Shown one piece after another: positions 38,516-50,390 of a stretch of DNA of 64,000 nucleotides. Numbering within the stretch: position 1 is the first letter of the stretch; each line of letters opens with the position of its first letter. A model generated the notes under the pieces. That model searched no databases. It saw nothing but the letters and a program-made list of their open reading frames with translations, and was not told the origin of the DNA. Position numbers and translations under genes: made by a program. Source of the DNA: Lineus longissimus (lineage: Eukaryota; Nemertea; Pilidiophora; Heteronemertea; Lineidae); assembly GCF_910592395.1 (NCBI RefSeq), contig NC_088311.1, positions 19,162,501 through 19,226,500 of the forward strand, read 5' to 3'.

Positions 38516-39594
38516 ATCACCAATTCTACCCTAAACATGTTTAAGACTAGGTTCACATATGATTCAAAATGTCACTTGTTGTGGGTCAAGTTACCCAAGT
38601 CACTTGCAACGTGTCCCTTTAACAATGAACAATTCATTTCCAAAGAGCGGGCAACATATGATCGCAATATCACTTTTCCCCCTACCTAAGGTTATGTCAT
38701 GTCTGTCAAAGCTGGGTCACTTAAAGAACATGCTCATGACAAGTGATATATGAAAACATGAATCCCGTGTAAACCCGACCTGAGAACACATGGCAATTAG
38801 AGTAAAGTGACTTGCCAAAAGTCACAAGCGACATGTGTCTAATGAGCCTCCAGTCTCAAATACGTGCACTCTGCACTCTGTAATAAATCCTCTTCGGACT
38901 CCAACCATTCAATAGTAAATGTTATTACTGGTGATTGCAGATCGTCCCCACAGGCAGCAACTATGATATTGAGATATTCAACATCCACATAATGAATAAT
39001 AAATCAGAGTCAATATCTTGTCCTATTTTGGTTTGCCTGAGCTGAATACAAAGCTTGTCATTATTACAAAATGACCGATTAAGGGATTCATCAGGTTTTG
39101 TGGTATGTATACTGATTGTCAGAATATGGTCAACTGATTGTTTCAGGAGTGAGGGTAAACTGGTGTAGTAAAGCTCTGATATTGAAAAGTTAAAAGCAAG
39201 TTTTGTTGCCGCGACTTGCAATCATGATCACACGCGACAAAAAAAGAAAATGAAGAAAACGAAACAAATTCTGGTATATGGGTAACGTTCAATATTACGA
39301 GCCACCCTGTAGACAAAATGCCAAAGAATAATTGATGGCGTCAATCAGTCCACTTGAGACGATCAATCACCGATCATATTGGTTCAATAAATCATCGGGG
39401 AATTCGATGCTAATCACTGAATACATGACCGTTCCTCCTATGTTAATTGAGATGGCGACTCAAACTGATATAATGCCTTAAATATTTTAATATGAGATAA
39501 CCCTGTCATCAATGTGTAGCAAGTCTCAAGAGATTTGCGCTATGGAGTGGCATTCATCGCAAACTTGCACACGAAGAATGCTGTGATGTTTTTT

Positions 39595-39890
39595 GTCAGG
39601 ATTAGTTTCAGTTCAAGAAGTGTCACTTTAGAGTTGTTTGAACTATTTTACATTATACATGTCATAGCAATTCACAACCGCCCACTCAGCAGATTTTAGT
39701 GAGGGGGGGAAGTCCATTGCTGGATGTCACAATGCCTCCTCCCCCAAGTCATCCCAAATTTTGCGTCAACATTCAGATAAAGAATGGTATGTTGCACATC
39801 AGGATTAGTTTTAGTTCACACAGTATCAATGAGTTGTGTGAAACATTTGGTTATGAAAACCAGTACCTTTTTAGAGGGGGGGCAGTACTT
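39595..39890. repeat. Imperfect duplication, ~190-bp spacing
   Basis: 'tcaggattagtttcagttca', a run around 'gagttgtttgaac', and 'ttttagtgagggggg' recur as 'tcaggattagttttagttca', 'gagttgtgtgaaac' and 'ttttagaggggggg' in the same order. Confidence 0.6.
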
Positions 39891-40169
39891 ATTCTTGATT
39901 TCACACTAAGCTCCGTATGGGATGAGTTTCACGTCGATATCACGACAAAATCTTCCTATCACCTCATTTGACAAGTCGCAGAAAATATGTTTGGTACCCC
40001 CATTTTATCATCACATGGATTTCACAACCATATCTTGCTGAAATTCCCCTTCCACTGGGAAAATACAAGTGGAACGCGCAAGTGGTATCCAAAGGACTTA
40101 AGTGGAAATGCGGGGACGTTTGGAGCACTCAACTGTCAAACCATTACTAGTAATGATGTCTTAGGCTAC

Positions 40170-40835
40170 CGCGGATGTCCTCTTCATCTACTCAAATCTA
40201 CAGTCAATAAATTGATTGAAATCAACTGAAGTCACAGTCTGATACTTCATCAATAACACCGAAGGAAGCTAGGCCGCTTCATCAACACTTGCATCCAATG
40301 ATTTATTATGTGTCATCACATCGCAAATCTTCGCTCCTTGTAAGTAATGGCATGCCTGTGAGTGCCAGTCATTGCTGGTGCTGTAATTTATAGTCCAAAA
40401 GGAAGAGCAAGGAATTGTGACCTGCCAGATAGGCTGTGTGGTGTCTCTAAGGTTTGTGGTCGTCTCTCAAACACTCAGGTTCTTTACCATGACCTTAGCT
40501 GTTTATCATCTACTCTCTGTCGGTCAGGCACAAAAGTATCCGACACTTCATGTTTATCACGTCTCACACATCATCTTCTCAAATGTCCTCTTCATCTACT
40601 CCAATTAACGGTCCATGAATTGATTGAAATAAACTGAAGTCATAGCCAACGCTTCATCAATAACACCCAAAGGAAGCCGCCATTATTCAATACCAGCATT
40701 CTCTGATTTATAGTGTGTCATCACTTCATAAATCTAGGTTCCATTCAATCAACGGTGTATCTGTGAGTGCAAGTCTTTGCTGGTGTTGTAATTAGTCCAA
40801 ATAGCAGAGCAAGGAATGGTGATCTCCAAGATAGG
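40170..40835. repeat. Tandem duplication, ~410-bp spacing, 2 copies
   Basis: 40175-40430 and 40585-40830 share 'gtcctcttcatctactc', 'attgattgaaat', 'aactgaagtca', 'cttcatcaataacacc', 'gtgtcatcac', 'ctgtgagtgc' and 'agcaaggaat' in order. The sequence between the copies (about 40430-40580) is not duplicated. Confidence 0.8.
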
Positions 40836-42412
40836 ATGCATGGTGTGGTGTGTCTGAGAGATAATGAAGGCAGAATAAGAGTGAATGCGGTATGTTGGGT
40901 ACTCTCATAGTTTGTCTACTTCCCGAGGGGGTCATTCTCTATAACATGATGAAGGCCACCGAAAATCCGCAAACTGGGAAAATAAAAATGGAATTAGCTG
41001 TTTCAAACACGGACTTTGCGAAATATGAGTGTTTTCAGGTTTAAAGAGCAGTTTTTAGGGGTCGTTTGGGGTGGGATTTTAGCATTTATTCACAGAATAT
41101 GCAAAATCAGGAAATGGAAAAAGGTCCTTTTTTAAAAACGGATTTTTTGGGGGCCTAGACATGTGTAGAACATGACTAAAACCCTGTTACTCCAAGTTGA
41201 GCAGAGGTCGTCAACAAGTTTGTCTCACTTCATGTCATCCTGGGCAGCTTTCTGTATCACACCGGTCAGCACACTTGCGCCAAAAAATGTGCGATTGGGA
41301 ATTTTTTAGGGGTGGCGAAGTGTGACCTCCAGGCAAATTGACCCCAACCAGTCAATGTCAAAGGTGAGTCAGATCGGTAAATTCACCTTCACACCTATAA
41401 TATCTTCCAAATTCCCAAGTTGCCACTCAACGTTTATCTCTGATAATATCTTCCAAATTTAGCAAAATGTCAGCCACATTTATCTTTTATAGAGATAAGC
41501 CCTTGGGTGCTATTTTTGCCAAATAACGCCAATACAGAAAGCCGATAAACTATTTACATCTCAACAAATATGCTGCCAAACCGATGATTCATTGATGGAT
41601 TTTTAGTTGTCTGAATATCATGCTGATACAATACTGTGCTGATGACATTAAAGTGGATATGAAGTCATACAACTTCCTGCTCTTAATCGGGACGTTTAAG
41701 AATAAGAAGGCCCTAAGGGTGTTGCTGAAATTGGACCCTGTTGCTGAGACCACTTTAACCAATATCTATCCTCGAGTTAAAAGGTCGCTTTCATATTTAT
41801 GAAGTCTGACAATTTTGTTGGGTGTCCATAGTTTAAATTCAATATAGGTAGTTTTCCAGTCATGGCTAATGAAAGATAGACAGCTTGCAAATGGATTCAT
41901 AGTGACGAGATGGTACAAAAAGGCCGAAGTTATATAGACATATTCTGCCTGCCTCCTTTGAAATCCTTCAGATTTGGTGTTCTTTTTCCATATTGATCTA
42001 CACGCATCTCAGATGACTTTGAAAGAGACATGACTGTTTTTTTGCATGCGCAGCATATCAGTGACAATCTATTAAAACAAAAATCGATTCCATTGGAAAT
42101 TAATACATACAGACACGCACATATAAAGCAATAACTACATGAATTTTAAGTGGCAAAAAACTTGGTACTAACGATCATCTGATGAGTGTGTTGATAATTT
42201 TTTAGCTTCAATACAATACATCTATTTAGTTATTAGCCAAATTCAGTCATAATTAGCAAACAGAGAACAACTAAGCAGTTGATTCTAGAAAAATTTTTTG
42301 AGTGCTTGAAATGAATAACACATTTAAGGAAAAGAAAGTACTGTCCCGGTCAAAACTAACTTCTCTTTTTCAACGCAGAACATTCATCTGAGCCTACATG
42401 TCAGAAGCACAA

Positions 42413-42485
42413 TTTAGATCAATTACAAATTGGCTACAAATACAATGTTTCTCTACAAATTGGCTACAAATGCAATGTTTCTCTG
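42413..42485. repeat. 33-bp direct duplication
   Basis: 'acaaattggctacaaatac' plus 'aatgtttctct' is followed at once by the same sequence with one change. Confidence 0.8.
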
Positions 42486-42799
42486 CTATGGTATTAATAC
42501 TAGATAGCATGAAATGCCCAGAAAATAGCACAGTGTACGTAGCATAGTAACCTTATACTGTAATGATTTTGCATTTGTAGTAAATGAATCTGTGCACAGT
42601 GCGCTAATTAGCACAGCTCATTAGTAAGGTTTGCTAACAGAAGTCGCAATTAGTGGTTGCTGTACACGTACTGCAGTCGCTAGGGAGAAACGTGGAAATT
42701 CATCTGGTGCGCTAATTAGCAATATGTGTGTCTATCTATTCAGAGGGTTGTTAGTAGTGTGACATGACATTGATAGATTCATGGTCAAGACCTCTGCAT

Positions 42800-43295
42800 A
42801 CGACAGATTTATCTTGTTGTGACCGGCAATAATTATCGCTGCGATGAGTGACAAAATGCCTGCTTGTCTGCGGGTGAGACCGCTCATCGCTGGGTTTGAT
42901 ATCCGAAGCGGTCTCGATATCCAAGGTGGTATTGACACCTCACTGGAGGTATTGGTTGTGTCACCAAACACAGCGAGGGTGGAGCTAAAATGGAGACCAT
43001 AACCGAGGTGGCAGCCGAGTTTTTGGTCGAAAATGACAGCTGTACCCAAGCGTTTTTTGCTGTGACACCCAACACGGACAGTGATCAGGTATCAATGTCT
43101 ATTCTAAAACACCAAAACCTTGATGTATTTTAGGCATCATCCACTGAGAATCAGCTTCTGTAACATTTTATACCAACCCAAGGAGTTTTGGTTGTCTCAC
43201 CAAAACCACTATGGTCAAAACGAGGCTTATACATAATCCATTTAAAATAATGAAACATTGTAACCAAGGTGTTTTAGAATAGACAACCAATGTCA
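42800..43295. repeat. Dispersed repeat family B, copy 2 with an inverted segment
   Basis: 43080-43295 aligns with 3430-3620 ('ttttggttgtctcaccaaa', 'aaaacgaggcttata', 'cattgtaaccaaggtgtttt'). At 42928-42965, 'gacacctcactggaggtatt' is the reverse complement of the start of the other copy. Its 42830 end ('gctgcgatgagtgacaaaa') is also like 4355-4380. Confidence 0.55.
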
Positions 43296-43984
43296 AACAG
43301 CTAAGTATCAATTTCTTTTCTAAAAGGGTTCAAAGTGAACATTTGCCATAAAGTTTAAACTAATGGTCCCTGGTTACGACACCAAGGACAGCTGACATCA
43401 AGACAAGATTATATATTCCATTACAGGTACTGATGATATCCTATGACCAAGGCCTTCTGGAAAAGAATTGCAAATTCGCCCACCATCCACCCCACACACT
43501 CAGCATCAGTGATATACAGTCTTCGTATCGGGTGATGCTTTACTTAATCTTTTTTTCTATAAAAATGCCCAACGAAAGCTCTACTTCATCTTTTATCTCT
43601 ACAAATACCAAGCAAATCCTCTCATTGTCATTCTCCTTTTAAAATGACAGGAGAAACCAGCCCTCCCTTCCTGACAATAGCCTTCAACCGTATTATCATG
43701 AAAGAAGTTCATCATGTGGACAGACATTCTGCGTCTCAATCACAAAGGTATGCATAGGTTCTTACACAAAGCTTACACATAAGAACTTATTCATTATCGG
43801 AAGCTTTGGACAACTCCCTGGGCTGGTACTAGCAATTGAACAGAATTGCTACGGCTTCTTTGCGCACTGTGTCCTCGCCACAAACTGTAAACTGGGAAAT
43901 GTCTATGACCAGAAGAATTGGTGATTTTGTGGAGCCAAGGTTTTGGCCAACTTTTTAGCTCCATGCGCAAGATTTTGATGAGAC

Positions 43985-44420
43985 AGTCAATACCAACAAT
44001 GTTCATGTTCATTTTTTGTGTTCATGCCCTTTGCTCTCTAACCTTCGTGATAAATATTTGAACAAAACTCGAATTGGGCTAACAAATGAACTTTCAAATA
44101 GAAATCTATTATTATATCCTTTAACTGCTGAAGACAATGTAGCTCGCCTCACTGGTAAATTCTGTTATCTAGCATTTCAGGTGAGAAAAGCTCTATAATT
44201 ATTAAAAATACTGCTGCAATCATTGTAATAATACCCACCAATTCTATTGCACTCTTAAGTAATTTCTGTATTATTTGATTACTTTTATTACTTATTGCTC
44301 TCTTTTCTTCTGATTCTCTATCTACACTGCACTTCTGTTTATTGTATTTTCGTCCCATGTAAAATGTAAATTTTATACGGATTCAATAAACTTTTGTAAT
44401 TTGTAATTTGTTGTAATTCA
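43985..44420 (+). mobile_element. LINE 3' end with TTTGTAA tail
   Basis: The translation near 43998-44090 reads VHVHFLCSCPLLSNLRDKYL. This is the HxxxxC half of the terminal zinc knuckle followed by the conserved region of many LINE polymerases. The frame closes at 44198 (YLAFQVRKAL). A non-coding tail with AATAAA (~44386) ends in TTGTAATTTGTAATTTG repeats. The upstream part of the element is absent or unrecognisable. Confidence 0.6.
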
Positions 44421-46994
44421 ATTATCACATCTCAAATTAAACCAGTAATAACGTGCTTCTAAATGCTTTTTGACAGCTCCCGTACGCGCACCACCCAAAC
44501 AGTTTTGGTACCTAACTACAACTGCTGAATTCAAAATGAGGCTGCGTAGGCACCAAGTACATTTACATTGTTAAGTGTGCAGAGTTCATTATAAATCAAG
44601 ATGTTTTAGAATTCTCCAATACCGACTTAATCCTCATATTTTTTAGCTCCCCAATTGTACTTTGACTCATTTTGACTCATCCATTGCCAGAATCCCTTGG
44701 TAACCGCCTCTATCCACACCCGTCCAACTAAACTTTTCAGCGCTGAGCTGTCATGACCTTTAAGTTGAACAAAAGGTGGTGAATTGCAATACAGAGACCT
44801 TAACAGTGTCCACATGATCTGTAAAGAAGCCTTTCCAATGCTTGCAACAACACGCCGTCAAGTTTCCATTTGCCAATGTTGGAGAATGCCATTGATTTCT
44901 GCGCGTTTCGATGAACGCTTAATTTCCTTTGCACAATACGAGATTGTGGGCGCATCATGGCGTTATACGCTCTTGTATGGTATGCGCCGAGGAAGCAACA
45001 ATGGGCAGAGCGAATCAACATGGCGCAATAACTACATGAAGCCTCGCAGGAGGATGAGAGCGTTAGCTTGAACAGTCGCTATTGAAAAAATAGTCTGCTA
45101 TTAACAGCAAGGAGGACTTACAGAATCACCAATCGCGGCCAACTCCCTGGTAAGGCGAGACATGCATCATTGGTCGGTGCTCAGATTAGCCTCAGCTACA
45201 GAAACTAAATCTTGACAAAAAAATAATCACTGGGTTAGATATTTATTGTAGCTTGGCACAATCACAGATTCTCATTGCGGGTATCCGTGACGACCACCAC
45301 AAATAAGAGATTTTTGCTTTTGACCATGATCACTGGTCCCAGCAACAAAAATCCTTGTTAGCGGGATGCTTAAACTTCATTGGTTAAATAGGACAAAATA
45401 TTTGAAAACAAGAAACATTTTGAAAAGAACAGATAATCAAGAGCTGTGTGAGCGTATCAGCTGACCGGTAACACTCTCTGTGATTAGTCAACACTAATCA
45501 GCAATTCCTATTGTACATTTCACGAGAAATAGATCTCCATGGCCATTTACTGGAACACAACAACAATATATGCTGATGAGCAATTTTGGATATCCTATAT
45601 CCTATCTTATCTCAAGGATGCACCACCACTTAATACAGGACAGCTGTGCAGTAGGTTGATAGATGTTATGATTTAATTGTCGACTACAGATCGATATAAT
45701 TCCGAAAATTATTCTTCAGCCAATCCACGGCAGTATCTGATAATTTTACGCACAACTAACGCGCACCTAATACGAATGAAGGGATGTCGATTGTGACCAG
45801 GACTGTATGAGAGTTACATCCCCATATCATTTGCATGTTGAAAAACCAGCCCAAACCCAACAAAGGTCAAAAGATGATAATCACAATCGACAGACTTTAA
45901 AAAAATATTTTATAGAATCAATGTTACTGTACCTTATCATTTGTTAATGTTATCTCATTATTTGGACTGGGAGGCAAATTTGAATAAAATGTATTCTACA
46001 TCATTGCATTTTTTCGAATTTTCTGTAACAGTCAGACACCTACGATAGAAGGGTGTGGCTTTAACTATCAGTCTCCTTTTTGCACTATATGTAGCCTACA
46101 GTGACTACATGACAAATCGCCCACTGGTTGATATTCCAATTTTTAGAAGAAAAGTTTCAACTTTGAACTTCAAGCCGAAAGGGTGATGAGCTGTATACAT
46201 GAATATGTTGTACAAGAATGAGTAGCTACGGGCAGTTAATTCGTCATCAAGTTTATACAGGGTGTCTCAAAGAAATGAGAAATGATTTATATCTTTGAAT
46301 TAGTTGGGTGCCAGCATCTGTCATCCATCTACTGCCTAAAAGCCCTCATCGGCTTTGCCCAATTAATTGGCAATCGTATAAACAGATAAAAAACATAGAA
46401 CCATAAAGGAATTTGATTAGTTGTTACACGCACCGCCCGAACTTACATTTAAGCGGTGCGCGATCAAGCGATTTTAGTCCCTGCCGCAAACCTCTGACAA
46501 ATGATGAGTGCATCAATCAATCATCATGTTGTCATGGCTGCGACAACCCTTAACAAAAAATAACCAATTCCATGAAGGCTGCTGACTGTTACTTTCTATA
46601 AACCATAAAACAACAACATAAAAAAGATGATGTTAGAAACGCATGGAAAATATTTGTGATAAGTACCCTTCTAGCCCTCTTGGATAATTCCAATGCGCAG
46701 TTGCTTTGTGCATAGAATTTCCTTTCATTCAGAGAACAATAGTAATCATTCATAATGTATACATTCCATTTGGCAAGTTTGGGTCTGTTTTGTAGTTTCT
46801 AATTGAGTTATTGGTTTTCACATCATGGAGGGTGTGCAAGGAGAAAAAAAATAACTGCCTGTACTACAGGCAGGTTTGCAAGCCTAACAAAGTGTTATGA
46901 ATGACAAAGTACAAGTGTGTTAATGCATTTTATCGACACTTTACTTGGAAAATTTCCTGATCTATATAAGCTACGATTGTAAAGCCAGTGTTTG

Positions 46995-47053
46995 CGATTG
47001 TAAAGCGCTTTGAGACAGTAGATAATACAGTGAAAAGCGCTTTATAAGAATCT
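46995..47053 (+). mobile_element. L2/MIR-like retroelement tail
   Basis: GTAAAGCGCTTTGAGACAG is followed about 20 bp later by GTGAAAAGCGCTTTATAAG. Two GCGCTT motifs ahead of TATAAG/ATAAAT are characteristic of L2-clade LINE tails and the SINEs that share them (established knowledge). There is no body upstream. Confidence 0.5.
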
Positions 47054-47616
47054 AGCCCATTGTCACTCCACATTTGAGCACTTTGAGTGGGATGGAACAA
47101 CCACTTGCATGATTTCACCCCTTTCTTTGAATCTTCAGAACTAGTTTTAGATCGGTGAAAGTTGAGTACCTCCAGTGACCTCTAGTAACCAGTAACATGA
47201 GTAATAAGTATACACAGCCACAGACTACAGCCAAAGTGTTGTTATCATACTGGTAAAGGGCACCAATATGTCACGCGATAAGTGATCAAATTTACTTTGC
47301 TACGAGACCAATTCGCCACATGTTGCATGTTAAAATGAATTTGAGAAAATGGAATCCCGGTGGAAAAGCACAAATTCGATTTTCTTTTAAGCGGTGTAAG
47401 CTAATAATAGACATCAAGCATAAAAGGTTAGCTTGTGGAGCTCGGTTGATTTGGTTTCAGAAGGAACCATCAGTGGATGAAGGCACAGGTTAAATCTATT
47501 TCAAATGTCAACAGAAATCATCATTGTAACTGCTTGCTTTTCTGGACATTTAAGCACTGAACTCATGGTAATTATATCAACAGGTTTCGGAAAACTGCTT
47601 TGCCAAAGTGATTATT

Positions 47617-47633
47617 TCTTCTTCTTCTTCTTC
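47617..47633 (+). repeat. (TTC)n microsatellite
   Basis: Short run of CTT repeats just before CTGCAG. It looks like a splice acceptor, but no open frame follows. Confidence 0.7.
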
Positions 47634-48660
47634 TGCAGTGTTCGTTTGGCAGTTGGAAGAGTTTAGTTCCACATAGAGTATTCCTCCCAAGGTGGGACAG
47701 GCATTTTTACATGAAGTCAGTGTATCTGGTTAACATGAAACTAATTTGAATTGAATAAATAAAGACTACTCCTTATTTACTCAAATATTACTCACCAACA
47801 TGTGTGAACTGAAAAGTAAGACTCATCCAGCATCCTATTCCTGTGCAGCTACTTTCTCAATCCACTTCCAAAGAACCCCCCCCCCTCCCCGTCTATGACC
47901 ACGTAGCCTATTGTGTCTCACATCCCCAACCCTCTGAGTCATATACTGGTATTGGCAGTACTAATTAGCTAATATTATCTCCCCTCGATACGTTATTTGG
48001 CTCATTTCTTTTGATGTCCCAGGCAACAGACGAAGCTATTGACTTTGATGATGCTATTGATTCATGTCAGGAGACATAAAGCTTTGTTCCTCGGCACCTA
48101 TCATGGGGGACTTGTCCAGAAGATTAGGCCACGTGTAGGGTAATGATGAAGTGGAATTTTGATACAGTCCAAATCACAATTGACATCCCGTAAATCCTGT
48201 CATTGGCGAGTCAGTCGCGCGTAGGTCAAGCGTAAGTCACCGAATGTTGCAGGTAATTTACGCAAAACATAGAGGGATAAGTGAATTTCAACTAGTGTTG
48301 TTGTATAAAAATCAACCTCCTAATGATCCCTAAAAAAGTACACGACAGACCGCACCTTAACGTGTCTAAGTGGCCACAACCTCTTTGTCGGCTATTTGGG
48401 TCCCCTACTCTGAGCATAACACAAGCCCTTGTGTTGGACGTAAAAGAAAGTATTTACAGCCTACATGTATGACTGTCTTGTTTTTACCTCCAAATGACCG
48501 ATGTATAATTGATCACCAGGGAATTTGTCTAACATTAGGCCACATGTGATGTCAATGTTGGCCATTTTGGTCCTCTCTCTATGAGACCGAAGTGTTGGAT
48601 GTAAAAAGAAAATTAACGTTTTTTACGGCCTAAGATTGTTAGGGTTTTTACAGCCAAGAC

Positions 48661-49510
48661 TTGCCCAGATAATCTACACTTTGCCCATTACTGTTGAACA
48701 CTATCCTGCTATTGCCCTCTCTGCTGTTAAATTCTTCACCAAATAATCTATCCATTGCCCTCTGTGGTTGAACGCTCGACCAAATAATCTACCCATTGCC
48801 CTCTACCATTGTCTATTGTTGAACACTAGACCAAATAATTTACCCATTGCCCTCTACTGTTGAACACTCTCCCAAATCATCTACCCATTGCCTTCTACTG
48901 TTGAACACTAGACCAAATAATTTACCCATTGTCCTCTACTGTTGAACACTCTACCAAATAATCTAACCATTGCTCTTTACTGTTGAACTCTAGACCAAAT
49001 AATTTACCAATTGCCTTCTAATGTTGAACACTAGACCAAATAATTTACCCATTGCCCTCTACTGTTGAACACTCTACCAAATAATCTAACCATTGCTCTT
49101 TACTGTTGAACACTAGACCAAATAATTTACCCATTGTCCTCTACTAGCTGTTGAACACTCTACCAAATAATCTACCCATTGCCCTCTACTGTTGAACACT
49201 CTACCATGCCCTCTACTGTTGAACACTCTACCAAATAATCTACCCATTGCCCTCTACCATTGTCTATTGTTGAACACTAGACCAAATAATTTACCCATTG
49301 TCCTCTACTGTTGAACACTCTACCAAATAATCTACCCATTGTCCTCTACTGTTGAACACTCTACCAAATAATCTACCCATTGTCCTCTACTGTTGAACAC
49401 TCTACCAAATAATCTAACCATTGACCTCTATACTTTTGTACGCTTCACCAAATGACCTATACATCATGTGCAATGCCTTCTAATGCTCAACACTCAAACA
49501 AATAACCAAC
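48661..49510. repeat. Minisatellite, ~41-bp unit, about 18 copies
   Basis: The unit is close to 'accaaataatctacccattg' plus 'ccctctactgttgaacactct'. Two unit types, 'ctctaccaaataatctaac' and 'ctagaccaaataatttacc', alternate in part of the array, so a dimer is the local higher-order unit. Edge copies are degraded. Confidence 0.92.
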
Positions 49511-49959
49511 CCAATGCCCGTCAAGTTTTTTTCTTCAATTTTGAAAAATGTCAAAATTCAAATTCTAACAAAGAGTGCAGTATTTCTTATACGCCATGGT
49601 TCTATTTAGTCAGAATTTGATTGAAAATATGACATGTTTCTCGATGAAAAATTGACACATTCAACAAAGAGAGATTGATTAAATTCACAGAATGTGTCTT
49701 GCATTGAATTCAACAGGAAAGAAATTTGCATAGTACCTTGGTATGAAATCTGTTGAGTAGTAATATCAGAATAACTCCCTACGCCATGCTGACTGACAAT
49801 GTCAGGTTCGTGGCTATCAAAGCTAAGCCATATGTGGAGTTAGCAAGTTAGCATTGACAGACGTGACATTGGGTACCAGGGGATGTAGCACGTTTCTATT
49901 CGTAACGTGGCTGTCGTCGTTTGTCCCTGATTAACTTGCATTCACGAGCAAGAGTTTGA

Positions 49960-50065
49960 TATTCTAAAACACTTACAAAGTTTCATTTGATAATGGATAA
50001 CCTATTTAAGAGCCTCATTTTAAACGCAGAGGTTTTGGTGATACAACCATCTATATACCTTTCCA
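49960..50065 (-). repeat. Dispersed repeat family B, inverted partial copy
   Basis: 'tattctaaaacacttacaaa', 'agagcctcattttaaac' and 'agaggttttggtgata' are the complement, or variants, of the 3520-3620 phrases. Confidence 0.45.
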
Positions 50066-50289
50066 GAAATGGGGCGCTGAGTGTCCGAAATAGTGATATC
50101 ATAAGAAGAAACTAGGCCTTATGGTGGAGGGACAAAGGAGATAGTCATGGTTGACCAACACACTTGAATGCCTTTGATGACGGACAAGGGGGAAAAAGTT
50201 AGTTCCAATGCAAGCCACCAATTTCAGGAAGCATGTATAGACACCACCATTTCGGCTGGAAGTTGAAATCCTAAAGCTATTAGACAATT

Positions 50290-50390
50290 TTCAGAATGAC
50301 GTGAATGTCAATTTTAAAGGTGGGAGTCAGTTCTTTGTTTTCCAGAGAACAGACTCCCACCCTCAAAATTGGCATTCACGTCATTTTGAA
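50290..50390. repeat. Long near-perfect palindrome (hairpin, ~45-bp arms)
   Basis: Left arm starts TTCAGAATGACGTGAATGTC and right arm, in reverse complement, TTCAAAATGACGTGAATGCC. The arms continue through AATTTT and GGTGGGAGTC to TTCT. About five mismatches fall in roughly 45 positions, with a loop of about 8-10 nt. Each arm holds TGACGTGA. No target duplication was evident. Confidence 0.85.

Noticed and set aside
42732-43049. 105-residue minus-strand frame sharing LSLIAAI with a frame at 4282-4530
   Set aside because: The shared residues reflect the same dispersed repeat at DNA level, not a protein family.
46256-46275. ACAGGGTGTCTCAAAG, like the end of mariner-type elements
   Set aside because: I found no matching opposite end or TA-bounded partner nearby. 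The similarity is too short.
47607-47760. Pyrimidine tract plus CAG as a plus-strand splice acceptor
   Set aside because: No open reading frame or donor follows. It is a (TTC) microsatellite next to CTGCAG.
48661-49510. Regularly spaced repeats resembling a CRISPR array
   Set aside because: The whole unit is repeated with no unique spacers, and the DNA is eukaryotic.
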